This document shows positions 7,866-15,171 of a stretch of 21,745 nucleotides of DNA, one piece after another. The DNA comes from an uncultured Roseburia sp. GTDB taxonomy: Bacteria > Bacillota > Clostridia > Lachnospirales > Lachnospiraceae. Below the pieces are notes generated by a model that was not told the DNA's origin, did not search any database, and saw only the letters and a program-made list of their open reading frames with translations. The position numbers were made by a program, and so were the translations under genes. Location: positions 1-21,745 of the forward strand of contig URUD01000044.1 of assembly GCA_900550935.1 (NCBI GenBank). The letters run 5' to 3'. Position 1 is the first letter of the stretch. Each line of letters opens with the position of its first letter.

Positions 7866-7881
7866 AAGAGGGTACCCTGTC
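7846..7881 (-). terminator. Intrinsic terminator of proS
   Basis: A 14-bp stem in the minus-strand transcript (7868-7881 with 7850-7863, two G-U pairs), loop UUUU (7864-7867), followed by UUUU (7846-7849). It lies 35 nt after the proS stop. Confidence 0.85.
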
Positions 7882-7916
7882 CTTATCTCATCCCTCTGTT
7901 ATAATTCCATAGATGA

Positions 7917-9356
7917 TCAATATGCTTTTCCCCAATATACTAATTTATGTGCCGGTTTTCCACAGCAGACACAGGTCTCTGTGATCCTTTCCTGATCCTG
8001 AAATGGCATACAGCGTGATGTCACTGCAAGATCTTCTTTTATCTTATCTTCGCATGCCTGATCTCCACACCACATACCACGGATGAAACCAGGTTTTTCA
8101 TTTGCGATCTGTTTGAATTCTTCGTAATTATGTGCATCCCAGATATGTGAATCACGGTGTGCTTTTGCACGCTCAAACATATCTTTCTGGATTGTTTCTA
8201 ATAACTGTGGGATTGCTGTCTCTAATTCATCCAGCGAAAGTTCGATCTTCTCTCTGGTATCACGACGGACAACCACACATTTTCCTGCTGCAATGTCTTT
8301 TGGCCCTAACTCGATACGAACCGGAATACCACGCATCTCCTGCTCTGAGAATTTCCAACCCGGACTCTTGTCCGAATCGTCTAATTTTGCACGGCATACC
8401 TTACCCATGCGTTCGCAGACGTCTCTTGCTGTATCAAGCACGCCCTCTTTCTGCTGCTGGATCGGGATCACCATAACCTGTACCGGAGCGATACGTGGAG
8501 GCAGTACCAGACCGGAATCATCACCGTGTACCATGATGATCGCACCGATCAGACGTGTGGTCATACCCCAGGAAGTCTGGTAAACATACTGTAATTTATT
8601 GTCTTTATCGGTATACTGGATGCCGAATGCCTTTGCAAATCCATCACCAAAGTTGTGGCTGGTTCCTGACTGTAATGCTTTTCCATCGTGCATCAGTGCT
8701 TCGATGGTATAGGTAGCCTCTGCACCTGCAAATTTTTCTTTTTCTGTCTTCTGTCCACGGACAACCGGCATAGCCAGTACTTCTTCACAGAAATCTGCAT
8801 ACAGATTCAGCATCTGGATGGTTCTCTGCTCTGCCTCTTCTGCGGTTGCATGTGCGGTGTGGCCTTCCTGCCATAAGAATTCTCTGGACCGTAAGAATGG
8901 ACGTGTCTCTTTCTCCCATCTTACAACAGAACACCACTGGTTATATACTTTTGGCAGATCACGATAGGACTGCACGATATCTTTATAGAAATCACAGAAC
9001 AATGTCTCAGATGTCGGTCTGACACATAAGCGTTCCTGTAACGGATTTAATCCACCATAAGTAACCCATGCTACTTCCGGTGCAAATCCCTCTACATGGT
9101 CTTTTTCTTTCTCCAGCAGACTTTCCGGTATAAACATCGGCATGTAGACATTCTCTACTCCGGTCTCCTTGAAACGCCGGTCTAACTCATTCTGGATATT
9201 CTCCCAGATCGCATATCCTGCCGGACGGATGATCATACATCCCTTCACTGAAGAATAGGAAATTAACTCCGCTTTTTTTACAACATCTGTATACCACTGA
9301 GCAAAATCCTCTTCCATAGAGGTAATTGCTTCAACTAGCTTCTTGTCCTTTGCCAT
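7917..9356 (-). CDS. proS: Prolyl-tRNA synthetase, short archaeal/eukaryal-type
   Basis: 479 residues; charges tRNA-Pro with proline in the cytoplasm. Class II motifs are visible: RPTSETLFCDF near 112-122, motif 2 FLRSREFLWQEGHTAH near 154-169, and motif 3 GMTTRLIGAIIMVHGDD. Then come the anticodon-binding domain and a C-terminal zinc-type domain with four Cys (MWCGDQAC and CVCCGK) ending in Tyr. The length and the absence of the editing insertion between motifs 2 and 3 mark the short ProS type used by many Clostridia rather than the longer E. coli type. The start ATG is at 9356; AAGGAG lies 12 nt upstream, a long but usable distance. Transcription probably starts from the promoter at 9405-9433 and ends at the terminator at 7846-7881, so the gene is monocistronic. 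Confidence 0.96.
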   Translation of the reverse strand: MAKDKKLVEAITSMEEDFAQWYTDVVKKAELISYSSVKGCMIIRPAGYAIWENIQNELDRRFKETGVENVYMPMFIPESLLEKEKDHVEGFAPEVAWVTYGGLNPLQERLCVRPTSETLFCDFYKDIVQSYRDLPKVYNQWCSVVRWEKETRPFLRSREFLWQEGHTAHATAEEAEQRTIQMLNLYADFCEEVLAMPVVRGQKTEKEKFAGAEATYTIEALMHDGKALQSGTSHNFGDGFAKAFGIQYTDKDNKLQYVYQTSWGMTTRLIGAIIMVHGDDSGLVLPPRIAPVQVMVIPIQQQKEGVLDTARDVCERMGKVCRAKLDDSDKSPGWKFSEQEMRGIPVRIELGPKDIAAGKCVVVRRDTREKIELSLDELETAIPQLLETIQKDMFERAKAHRDSHIWDAHNYEEFKQIANEKPGFIRGMWCGDQACEDKIKEDLAVTSRCMPFQDQERITETCVCCGKPAHKLVYWGKAY

Positions 9357-9382
9357 AATTATCTTGTTCTCCTTACTCTTAC

Positions 9383-9426
9383 AAAAAAAATTGCCTTATT
9401 GTTTATTCTATGATAAATAATAAGGC
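9383..9426 (-). terminator. Intrinsic terminator of the kinase-regulator-RluA operon, overlapping the RluA stop codon
   Basis: In the minus-strand transcript GCCUUAUU (9419-9426) pairs with AAUAAGGC (9393-9400); five inner pairs (9413-9417 with 9402-9406) extend the stem, and eight U (9383-9390) follow. The TAG stop of the pseudouridine synthase (9408-9410) lies in the loop, so the gene ends inside its own terminator. Confidence 0.85.
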
Positions 9427-9433
9427 TTGTCAA
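9405..9433 (-). promoter_or_regulatory. Consensus sigma-A promoter for proS, embedded in the preceding terminator
   Basis: TTGACA (9428-9433) and TAGAAT (9405-9410) are exactly 17 nt apart on the minus strand. The -10 box contains the RluA stop codon. The expected start near 9398 lies in the 3' arm of the terminator, so transcripts from this promoter cannot form the hairpin. Confidence 0.75.
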
Positions 9434-10061
9434 TTTCAAACTCCAGTTTCTTATGTGAATTTGGATGTGAAAAACCGATCTTATAAGAGCAGAGCAGGAG
9501 TGTGCTCCCGGAAGATGCCATGTGCTCTTTAAAATTGTATTTTTTATCTCCGACGATTGGAAATCCTGCATGCGCAAGCTGTACCCGGATCTGATGGTGC
9601 CGCCCGGTTTCCAGCTTGATGGCAAGTACTGCCCTGCCATCTTTTTGCTCTAACACCTCATAGCTTAAAGCAGCACGCTTTGCATCCGGTTTCCCCTTAG
9701 ACACCACTTCGGAAGTATTCGTCCTGCCATCCCGCAGAAGGTAATCCTCTAACGTTCCCTTCTTTTGCTCCGGCACACCGTCTGTCACCGCATAATAATA
9801 TTTGTCTGCAGCCTTTGTTGCGATCTGGCGGCTTAAATTTGCCGCGGCTTCTTTGGTCTTTGCAAAGACCATCACGCCCTCTACTGGCTGGTCAAGCCGG
9901 TGCACCACTCCGATATAGGGCGGTTCTCCTTTTCCGGCACGGTAATTTTTTAACAGGCTTTCCATGTCCGCCTGCCCCAGACGCTTTGTCTGCGTTGCCA
10001 CGCCCGCCGGCTTTTTGCAGACGATAATGGCGTTATCTTCATATAATATCTGTAATTCCAT
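9408..10061 (-). CDS. RluA-family RNA pseudouridine synthase
   Basis: 217 residues; isomerises a uridine to pseudouridine in rRNA or tRNA. Seen: LYEDNAIIVCKKPAG at 6-20, the catalytic motif HRLDQPVEGVMVF with Asp57 (family form HRLDxxTSG, here with PVEG), the GRHHQIRVQLAHAG substrate loop, and GDKKY near the end. No S4 RNA-binding domain is present, which makes it a short RluA/RluC/RluD-like member; the target base cannot be assigned. The start at 10061 is chosen because AGGAG lies 6 nt upstream; an extended reading frame to 10118 would run into the regulator gene. It begins 26 nt after the response regulator stop, so it is the last gene of that operon, an association that need not be functional. 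Confidence 0.9.
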   Translation of the reverse strand: MELQILYEDNAIIVCKKPAGVATQTKRLGQADMESLLKNYRAGKGEPPYIGVVHRLDQPVEGVMVFAKTKEAAANLSRQIATKAADKYYYAVTDGVPEQKKGTLEDYLLRDGRTNTSEVVSKGKPDAKRAALSYEVLEQKDGRAVLAIKLETGRHHQIRVQLAHAGFPIVGDKKYNFKEHMASSGSTLLLCSYKIGFSHPNSHKKLEFEIDKPYYLS

Positions 10062-10087
10062 TGTTTCTCCTGACACATTGCTTATGT

Positions 10088-10777
10088 TTACAGCTTGAAG
10101 CGGTATCCTACCCCCCATATGGTCTCTATGTACTGTGGTTTATTCGTATTCATCTCAATCTTTTCACGGATCTTTTTGATATGGACTGTTACCGTTGCAA
10201 TATCTCCGATGGATTCCATATCCCAGATTTTGCGGAAAAGTTCTTCCTTGGTAAAGACATGGTTCGGATTTTCTGCCAGGAAGGTCAAAAGATCAAATTC
10301 CTTGGTGGTAAACTGTTTTTCCTCTCCGTTGATCCAGACACGTCTTGCAGTTTTGTCGATCTTGATGCCACGGATCTCGATCACATCATTTTCGACCTGA
10401 TTACTTCCGATCAGACGCTCGTAACGTGCCAGATGTGCTTTTACTCTGGCTACCAGTTCACTCGGAGAAAATGGTTTTGTAATATAGTCGTCTGCGCCAA
10501 GTCCCAGTCCGCGGATCTTATCAATATCATCTTTCTTGGCAGATACCATAAGGATCGGCGTATTTTTCTCTTCCCGGATCTGTTTGCAGATCTCAAATCC
10601 ATCGATCCCCGGCAGCATCAGATCTAAAATATACATATCAAAATCCTCAGAAAGTGCACGTTTGAGTCCTACTGTGCCATCACTCTCTGTCTCCACCTCA
10701 AAACCGCTGAGTTCCAGATAATCCTTTTCCAGTTCTGCGATTGCGATCTCATCTTCAATTATCAATACTTTGCTCAT
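10088..10777 (-). CDS. OmpR/PhoB-family response regulator
   Basis: 229 residues. The N-terminal receiver domain has the acidic pair Glu8-Asp9, phosphoacceptor Asp52 (YILDLMLPG), Ser79 and Lys101 (DDYITKPF). The C-terminal winged helix ends with the usual VWGVGYRF-type strand (here IWGVGYRFKL) and contains TVTVHIKKIREKI as recognition helix. It binds DNA as a dimer when phosphorylated by the partner kinase. A strong AGGAGG precedes the ATG. The start overlaps the end of the sensor kinase gene by 23 nt in another frame, so the pair is co-translated; the RluA-family gene follows 26 nt later. The target genes are not evident; autoregulation through the inverted repeat at the operon promoter is conceivable but unproven. 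Confidence 0.95.
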   Translation of the reverse strand: MSKVLIIEDEIAIAELEKDYLELSGFEVETESDGTVGLKRALSEDFDMYILDLMLPGIDGFEICKQIREEKNTPILMVSAKKDDIDKIRGLGLGADDYITKPFSPSELVARVKAHLARYERLIGSNQVENDVIEIRGIKIDKTARRVWINGEEKQFTTKEFDLLTFLAENPNHVFTKEELFRKIWDMESIGDIATVTVHIKKIREKIEMNTNKPQYIETIWGVGYRFKL

Positions 10778-12257
10778 TGTATACCTCCTGATATTTTCGT
10801 ATTACAAAATACATGACGGTTCCGATGCTTTCCTTGCTGGTCGCCCAAATTTTTCCACCATGATCTTCAATGATCTTCTTCACGATCGACAAGCCAATGC
10901 CGCTGCCTCCGGTTGCCGAATTTCTGGATGCATCCGCCCGGTAAAACCGGTCAAAAATATACGGCAGATCCCTTGCGGCAATTCCTCTTCCGTTATCCTC
11001 GATCTCAACCTGGATAAAGTCACCGACATCCTTGATGCGGATGTTGATATATCCTTTTTGTTTGTCCAGATACTTGATGGAGTTGCCGATGATGTTGTTG
11101 ATCACACGGCGGAGCTGCTCCGGATCTGCAATGATCTGAACATCCTCATCTACATAGTTGAAATAGCCAAGCCCGATATTTTTTGCCTCCAGATCCAGCC
11201 CGATCTCTTCCACACAGTCCATAAAATAATCCGATACATTGATCTTAGCAAAATTATATGGAATGCGATTGGTATCAATCTTGGAATATAAGGTCAGTTC
11301 GTTGATCAGCGTATCCATCTCATTTGCCTTATTGTAAATGGTACGGATATATTTATCCCGTTTTTCCGGGGTATCTGCGACTCCGTCCATCAGTCCCTCT
11401 GCATAGCCTTTGACCGCTGTGATCGGGGTCTTCAGGTCATGCGCAATATTGCTGATCAGCATCTTATTTTCTTTTTCACCGACGATCTTGTCTTCGATAT
11501 TGTTTTTTAAGTGCTGTCGCATCTCCTCGAAACTCCGGCATAATTCTCCGATCTCATCGTCATTTTCTGCCTCGATCGTGAAATCAAGATTTCCCTCTTT
11601 GATATTTTGTACCGCCGTCTGCAGTTTTTTGATCGGGTTGATCATGCTTGTATAGATCCACACGGTAAGGATACATGCGGTAAGTACCAGAATTAAAAAG
11701 ATAGATACGATCCCATCGACTGCCAGACTCTTTAACTCCGGCACACTGTCCTCTAATACGGTAATGATAAACGCACTTCCCTCTCCGCCACCGGGATAGA
11801 CAAAGTCAACCTGCTTGATCAGTGCCTGCTCATCTCCGTCAATATAAGTCCCGGAATAGGCGTTGTTGCTGTTTTCCCCATATGCCGGTAGCTGTGTCAG
11901 AAGCGAATTTCCGGCATCCGTGCCAATGTAAACCAGGGCATTGTCCCGGCGCACAACCAGATAAGAACATTTCTGCCTCAGTTCTTCATTGACCTCGTCC
12001 AAATAGGTATCATCTTCAAATTTCTCCGGATGCTTTTCAGCATCGCTTTTTAGTTTTTCATAGGAATCTTTGGTAAAACGGTGCAATAACTGTGTGGAGT
12101 TTGAAAGATAATTGTAATCATTTCCTGCAATCCCATAGGTCTGCTCGATTGCTTTGATCTGTATCTTCTGAAATCCAAACAATACCAGTCCCGCTAATAA
12201 GATAGGTACAAACAAAATAATACAAAATGAAATAATGATCTTATTCTTAAACTTCAT
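10755..12257 (-). CDS. Membrane sensor histidine kinase (HAMP-HisKA-HATPase)
   Basis: 500 residues from MKFKNK. Topology: membrane helix 1 at about 6-29, an extracytoplasmic sensing region of about 150 residues, membrane helix 2 at about 182-204, HAMP at about 207-255, HisKA with phospho-His273 (NIAHDLKTPITAVKGY), then the ATPase domain with N box (NNIIGNS near 387-393), G1 box DNGRG (421-425) and G2 box GGSGIGLSI (450-458). All catalytic elements look intact. The signal sensed is not recognisable. The start at 12257 is preferred over an upstream ATG at 12332 because GAGGAA lies 6 nt before it and the upstream codons fall in a structured leader. It is the first gene of the kinase-regulator-RluA operon and overlaps the regulator by 23 nt. 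Confidence 0.94.
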   Translation of the reverse strand: MKFKNKIIISFCIILFVPILLAGLVLFGFQKIQIKAIEQTYGIAGNDYNYLSNSTQLLHRFTKDSYEKLKSDAEKHPEKFEDDTYLDEVNEELRQKCSYLVVRRDNALVYIGTDAGNSLLTQLPAYGENSNNAYSGTYIDGDEQALIKQVDFVYPGGGEGSAFIITVLEDSVPELKSLAVDGIVSIFLILVLTACILTVWIYTSMINPIKKLQTAVQNIKEGNLDFTIEAENDDEIGELCRSFEEMRQHLKNNIEDKIVGEKENKMLISNIAHDLKTPITAVKGYAEGLMDGVADTPEKRDKYIRTIYNKANEMDTLINELTLYSKIDTNRIPYNFAKINVSDYFMDCVEEIGLDLEAKNIGLGYFNYVDEDVQIIADPEQLRRVINNIIGNSIKYLDKQKGYINIRIKDVGDFIQVEIEDNGRGIAARDLPYIFDRFYRADASRNSATGGSGIGLSIVKKIIEDHGGKIWATSKESIGTVMYFVIRKYQEVYNEQSIDN

Positions 12258-12285
12258 CCTGTCTTCCTCTGGTAAATTTAATCCT

Positions 12286-12335
12286 AAAAAATAGAGCTGC
12301 CGTATCCGGTGTTTCCACCTGCAATACAACAACTC
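12286..12335 (-). terminator. Terminator-like hairpin downstream of metK, at the start of the sensor kinase transcript
   Basis: In the minus-strand transcript 12324-12335 pairs along its full length with 12294-12305 (12 bp including three G-U), with an inner GGUG-GAAA-CACC hairpin, and is followed by UAUUUUUU (12286-12293). It looks like the metK terminator, since no other is visible after metK. The kinase promoter's -10 box abuts the 5' arm, so the kinase mRNA would start inside that arm and form only part of the stem. Confidence 0.65.
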
Positions 12336-12336
12336 T

Positions 12337-12345
12337 ATTATACCA
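12337..12345 (-). promoter_or_regulatory. Extended -10 promoter for the sensor kinase operon
   Basis: The minus strand reads TGGTATAAT, an extended -10 (TGnTATAAT). No convincing -35 lies 17 nt upstream, which is typical for this class. The expected start is near 12330, inside the 5' arm of the terminator-like hairpin. Confidence 0.6.
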
Positions 12346-12397
12346 TGAAAAGTTCTGAATCCTATTCATTTTATGTAAAATAATCTAAACTTTTCAT
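12345..12397. repeat. Inverted repeat with nested palindrome upstream of the kinase promoter
   Basis: ATGAAAAGTT (12345-12354) and AACTTTTCAT (12388-12397) are perfect 10-bp inverted arms 33 nt apart. Centred between them is a second palindrome, ATTTTA-TG-TAAAAT (12368-12381). The near arm touches the extended -10 box. No U-tract follows, so a protein binding site (possibly for the operon's own regulator) fits better than a terminator. Confidence 0.6.
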
Positions 12398-12409
12398 TAA
12401 AACATTTTC

Positions 12410-13591
12410 TTATAAATATTTTTTCAGAACGTCTGCTTTGTCTACTGCTTCCCATGGAAGATTTAAGTCTGGGCGTCCAAAATGTCCGTATGCTGCAGTC
12501 TGTTTATAGATCGGACGTCTTAAATCCAGCATTTTGATGATACCGGCTGGACGTAAGTCGAAGTTCTCACGAACGATCTCTACTAACTTTTCATCGGAAA
12601 GTTTACCGGTTCCAAAGGTATCTACCATAACGGAAGTAGGTTGTGCCACACCGATCGCATAAGAAAGCTGGATCTCACATTTCTCTGCAAGTCCTGCTGC
12701 TACGATATTTTTTGCAACATAACGTGCTGCATAAGCTGCAGAACGATCTACCTTTGTACAGTCTTTTCCTGAGAATGCACCGCCGCCGTGACGTGCATAT
12801 CCACCGTAGGTGTCTACGATGATCTTACGTCCGGTCAGACCTGCATCTCCGTGTGGTCCACCGATCACGAAACGTCCGGTCGGGTTGATGTAGATCTTGG
12901 TATCTGCATCTACCATATCCTTTGGAAGGATTGGATCAAAGACATATTTCTTAATGTCTTCATGGATCTGCTCCTGTGTCACATCATCATCATGCTGGGT
13001 AGATAATACGACTGCCTCTAAACGGACTGGTTTGTTGTTCTCATCATATTCTACGGAAACCTGCGTTTTTCCATCTGGTCTTAAATAACTTAAAGTACCA
13101 TCTTTTCTCACTTTGGTAAGCTGTAATGCCAGCTTGTGTGCCAAAGAGATCGGATATGGCATAAGTTCCGGTGTCTCGTTGGTTGCATAACCAAACATCA
13201 TACCCTGGTCACCAGCTCCGGTATCAAGGTCATCTTTTAATACACCCGCTTTTGCCTCTAGTGCTTTATCAACACCCATTGCAATATCCGGTGACTGTTT
13301 GTCCAGTGCCACCATAACCGCACAGGTATTGCCATCGAAGCCTGTTTTTGCATCGTTGTAGCCAATCTCATTTACGGTTTTACGAACGATTGCAGGTACA
13401 TCGAGCTGTGCTTTGGTTGTGATCTCTCCGGTTACTAATACGAAACCGGTACAGCTTGCTGTCTCACATGCAACACGGCTCATTGGATCCTCCGCCATGC
13501 AGGCATCTAAGATTGCATCGGAAATGGCATCGCAGACTTTGTCAGGATGTCCTTCGGTTACAGACTCTGATGTAAATAATCTTTTTTCCAT
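12410..13591 (-). CDS. metK: S-adenosylmethionine synthetase
   Basis: 393 residues, a normal length for MetK. It makes S-adenosylmethionine from methionine and ATP in the cytoplasm, releasing phosphate and pyrophosphate. Signature segments are all present: ESVTEGHPDKVCDAISDAILD at the N-terminus (His15, Asp17), GAGDQGMMFGYA in the middle and GGGAFSGKDCTKVDRSAAYAARY further on, with the catalytic Lys and metal-binding Asp residues intact. AGGAG precedes the ATG by about 9 nt. Expression is probably switched off by its own product through the SAM-I riboswitch at 13730-13860 and the terminator at 13680-13707. The gene stands alone; the operon that follows has its own promoter. Confidence 0.97.
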   Translation of the reverse strand: MEKRLFTSESVTEGHPDKVCDAISDAILDACMAEDPMSRVACETASCTGFVLVTGEITTKAQLDVPAIVRKTVNEIGYNDAKTGFDGNTCAVMVALDKQSPDIAMGVDKALEAKAGVLKDDLDTGAGDQGMMFGYATNETPELMPYPISLAHKLALQLTKVRKDGTLSYLRPDGKTQVSVEYDENNKPVRLEAVVLSTQHDDDVTQEQIHEDIKKYVFDPILPKDMVDADTKIYINPTGRFVIGGPHGDAGLTGRKIIVDTYGGYARHGGGAFSGKDCTKVDRSAAYAARYVAKNIVAAGLAEKCEIQLSYAIGVAQPTSVMVDTFGTGKLSDEKLVEIVRENFDLRPAGIIKMLDLRRPIYKQTAAYGHFGRPDLNLPWEAVDKADVLKKYL

Positions 13592-13636
13592 CTTTTATAC
13601 TCCTTTTGCATTGGTAAATTGGCTACTCCCCTTATC

Positions 13637-13670
13637 GCGATGCTCGTTAAATCTTCATGCAAGCACTCGC
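13637..13670 (-). other. Hairpin in the metK leader, after the riboswitch terminator
   Basis: In the transcript GCGAGUGCU (13662-13670) pairs with AGCAUCGC (13637-13644), 8 bp with one bulged G and a 17-nt loop. It lies between the riboswitch terminator and the metK ribosome binding site, in about 89 nt of leader that the SAM-I model does not explain. No U-tract follows. Confidence 0.5.
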
Positions 13671-13679
13671 TATTCGCAT

Positions 13680-13707
13680 AAAAAAACCACTTGCGAAAAA
13701 CAAGTGG
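13680..13707 (-). terminator. Riboswitch-controlled intrinsic terminator of metK
   Basis: CCACUUG (13701-13707) pairs with CAAGUGG (13687-13693) around a 7-nt loop and is followed by seven U (13680-13686). An alternative pairing, AAGAGGAU (13727-13734) with AUCCACUU (13702-13709), one mismatch, overlaps both the 3' strand of riboswitch helix P1 and the 5' arm of this terminator. That is the classic OFF-switch arrangement. Confidence 0.9.
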
Positions 13708-13729
13708 ATATGAACAAAAACATCAAATC

Positions 13730-13860
13730 CTCTTATTGTTCGAACTCACAGTCCATCTCAACGATTTCCTGTCCCTTCTTGCTCGCTCAGGCTGGCACCT
13801 TCCCTGTAGGGGTTGCCGTGACTTCACAGATCCTTTGTATCTCCATCACTCTGAATAAGA
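13730..13860 (-). promoter_or_regulatory. SAM-I (S-box) riboswitch controlling metK
   Basis: Read on the minus strand, the conserved order of the S-box is present: UCUUAUUCAGAG at the 5' end, GAUGGAG, CUGUGAAGUCACGGCAACC, AGGUGCCAGCCUGAG, and AAUAAGAG at the 3' end. Helix P1 pairs 13854-13860 with 13731-13737. SAM binding should stabilise P1, free the terminator at 13680-13707 and stop metK transcription; without SAM the P1 3' strand pairs with the terminator's 5' arm. A consensus promoter lies about 45 nt upstream of the aptamer. Confidence 0.93.
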
Positions 13861-13902
13861 AAATTCAGCCAACTTATGAAATTGAAAAATACTACGCGTA
13901 TT

Positions 13903-13931
13903 AAGATACACCGATTCCCATAGGCTGTCAA
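13903..13931 (-). promoter_or_regulatory. Strong sigma-A promoter of metK
   Basis: TTGACA (13926-13931) and TATCTT (13903-13908) lie 17 nt apart on the minus strand. Transcription would begin near 13896 and run into the SAM-I aptamer. It is back to back with the HD-GYP promoter; the two -35 boxes are only 10 bp apart. Confidence 0.85.
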
Positions 13932-13941
13932 GGTTTTTTTA

Positions 13942-13970
13942 TTGACTTTCTTTCACTAAGAATCTATACT
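13942..13970 (+). promoter_or_regulatory. Strong sigma-A promoter of the HD-GYP gene
   Basis: TTGACT (13942-13947) and TATACT (13965-13970) are 17 nt apart on the plus strand. The expected start near 13977 gives a short leader of about 30 nt containing ATAGGGG (13995-14001), 7 nt before the ATG. Confidence 0.8.
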
Positions 13971-14008
13971 AGTTTTATAAATGCACTTTTGCAGATAGGG
14001 GTTTTTTA

Positions 14009-15115
14009 ATGAGAAAAGTTAATCTGAATAATTTAGAGGCAGGCATGGTTACTGCCGATACCGTCACTACAAAAAGTGGACAGACTATTTTGGAGAAAGG
14101 GGCCACCCTTACCAAATCTTCTATTATGCGTTTATCTTTTTACAATATAAAGGAGGTCTGTGTAGAATGTGATGACTCTGATACGCCGGAGCCTGTCAAA
14201 GAAAAAGAAACACCGGTAAAACAAAAACCTTCCTACACACCTGCTTATTCGCAGAAGGTAAAGGCTTCCCAGCAGTTCCAGACCTTTCAGTTTGACCATT
14301 CTTTCGTGCTCAATTCGATTAAAACCAGCTTCGAAAACTATGTATTTCAGAAGAAGCCACTTAATACAGACGACCTTTTAAAACAGGTTACCATGTTGTT
14401 TGATTCGTGCAAAACTTCACTGGATCTGTTTGACATGCTCAACAACATGCGTTCTTACGATGACAGCACCTATGCCCATTCCTTAAATGTTGCACTGATC
14501 TGTCGCCGGTTCGGCAAATGGCTTAAAGTAAGTCCTGATGTCTTAGACACCATTACGCTTTGTGGTCTGCTTCACGACATCGGCAAATTATTAATTCCAA
14601 ATGACATTTTAAATAAGCCCGGACAGTATACCGACGAAGAATTTGAACTGGTCAAAAAGCACCCTCGTTACGGTTATGATCTGTTAAAAAATCTTCCCAT
14701 CGATCCGCACATCAAGATTGCTGCTCTTTTACACCACGAGCGATGCGATGGTTCCGGTTATCCAATGGGACTTTCCAAAGATATTGACAATTATGCTCTG
14801 ATCGTTGCCGTTGCAGATGTCTACGATGCCATGACCGCAGCGCGCCCGCATCGTCCACCGCTTTGTCCATTCCAGGTGATCAGCCTGTTCGAAAAAGACG
14901 GTCTGCAAAAATACAACCCAAAATATGTTTTAACTTTCTTAAAACATATCGCTCAGACCTACCAGAGCAACCGTATCATCTTAAATGATGGCAGAACAGC
15001 AACCATTGTTATGTTAAATCAGAACCATCTGTCCAAACCGATCATCCAGTTTGACGATGGTGAATGCCTGGATTTATCCACACAAAGTGAATTACATATT
15101 CAATCTATTTTATAA
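14009..15115 (+). CDS. HD-GYP domain protein, probable cyclic-di-GMP phosphodiesterase
   Basis: 368 residues, soluble. The N-terminus (1-50, VNLNNLEAGMVTADTV...ILEKGATLTKS) resembles the DUF3391-like domain often found ahead of HD-GYP. A polar linker rich in Lys, Pro and Glu (58-85) follows. The HD-GYP domain occupies about 130-320: HSLNVALICRRFG, the metal site LLHDIGK, then HHERCDGSGYP (the HHExxxGxGYP hallmark) and VADVYDAMTAARPHR. These residues are what active HD-GYP enzymes need to cleave c-di-GMP to GMP. The C-terminal part (about 325-368) is beta-rich and unassigned. It is the only plus-strand gene, has its own promoter and shares a terminator with murA. It could oppose the GGDEF protein at 4486-7788, but the two are 6 kb apart and separately controlled. 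Confidence 0.92.
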   Translation: MRKVNLNNLEAGMVTADTVTTKSGQTILEKGATLTKSSIMRLSFYNIKEVCVECDDSDTPEPVKEKETPVKQKPSYTPAYSQKVKASQQFQTFQFDHSFVLNSIKTSFENYVFQKKPLNTDDLLKQVTMLFDSCKTSLDLFDMLNNMRSYDDSTYAHSLNVALICRRFGKWLKVSPDVLDTITLCGLLHDIGKLLIPNDILNKPGQYTDEEFELVKKHPRYGYDLLKNLPIDPHIKIAALLHHERCDGSGYPMGLSKDIDNYALIVAVADVYDAMTAARPHRPPLCPFQVISLFEKDGLQKYNPKYVLTFLKHIAQTYQSNRIILNDGRTATIVMLNQNHLSKPIIQFDDGECLDLSTQSELHIQSIL

Positions 15116-15119
15116 CGTA

Positions 15120-15151
15120 AAAAGGGAGATGCCAGACGGCATCTCCCTTTT
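15120..15151. terminator. Bidirectional terminator between the HD-GYP gene and murA
   Basis: A perfect 13-bp stem, AAAGGGAGATGCC (15121-15133) with GGCATCTCCCTTT (15138-15150), loop AGAC. It is flanked by T-rich sequence on both sides: TTTTCTGT on the plus strand and TTTTTACG on the minus strand. It lies 5 nt after the HD-GYP stop and about 20 nt after the murA stop. Confidence 0.93.
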
Positions 15152-15171
15152 CTGTACCTATTACCTTATCT

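Noticed and set aside
10061..10627. 188-codon open frame on the plus strand
   Set aside because: Antisense to the response regulator gene, which has all receiver and winged-helix signatures.
12258..12332. Upstream ATG at 12332 as the sensor kinase start
   Set aside because: The added 25 residues would be encoded by the terminator-like hairpin, almost at the expected transcript start; the ATG at 12257 has GAGGAA 6 nt before it and leads directly into the first membrane helix.
13413..13904. 163-codon open frame on the plus strand across the metK start and leader
   Set aside because: It covers the reverse complement of metK and of the SAM-I riboswitch; both are far better supported.
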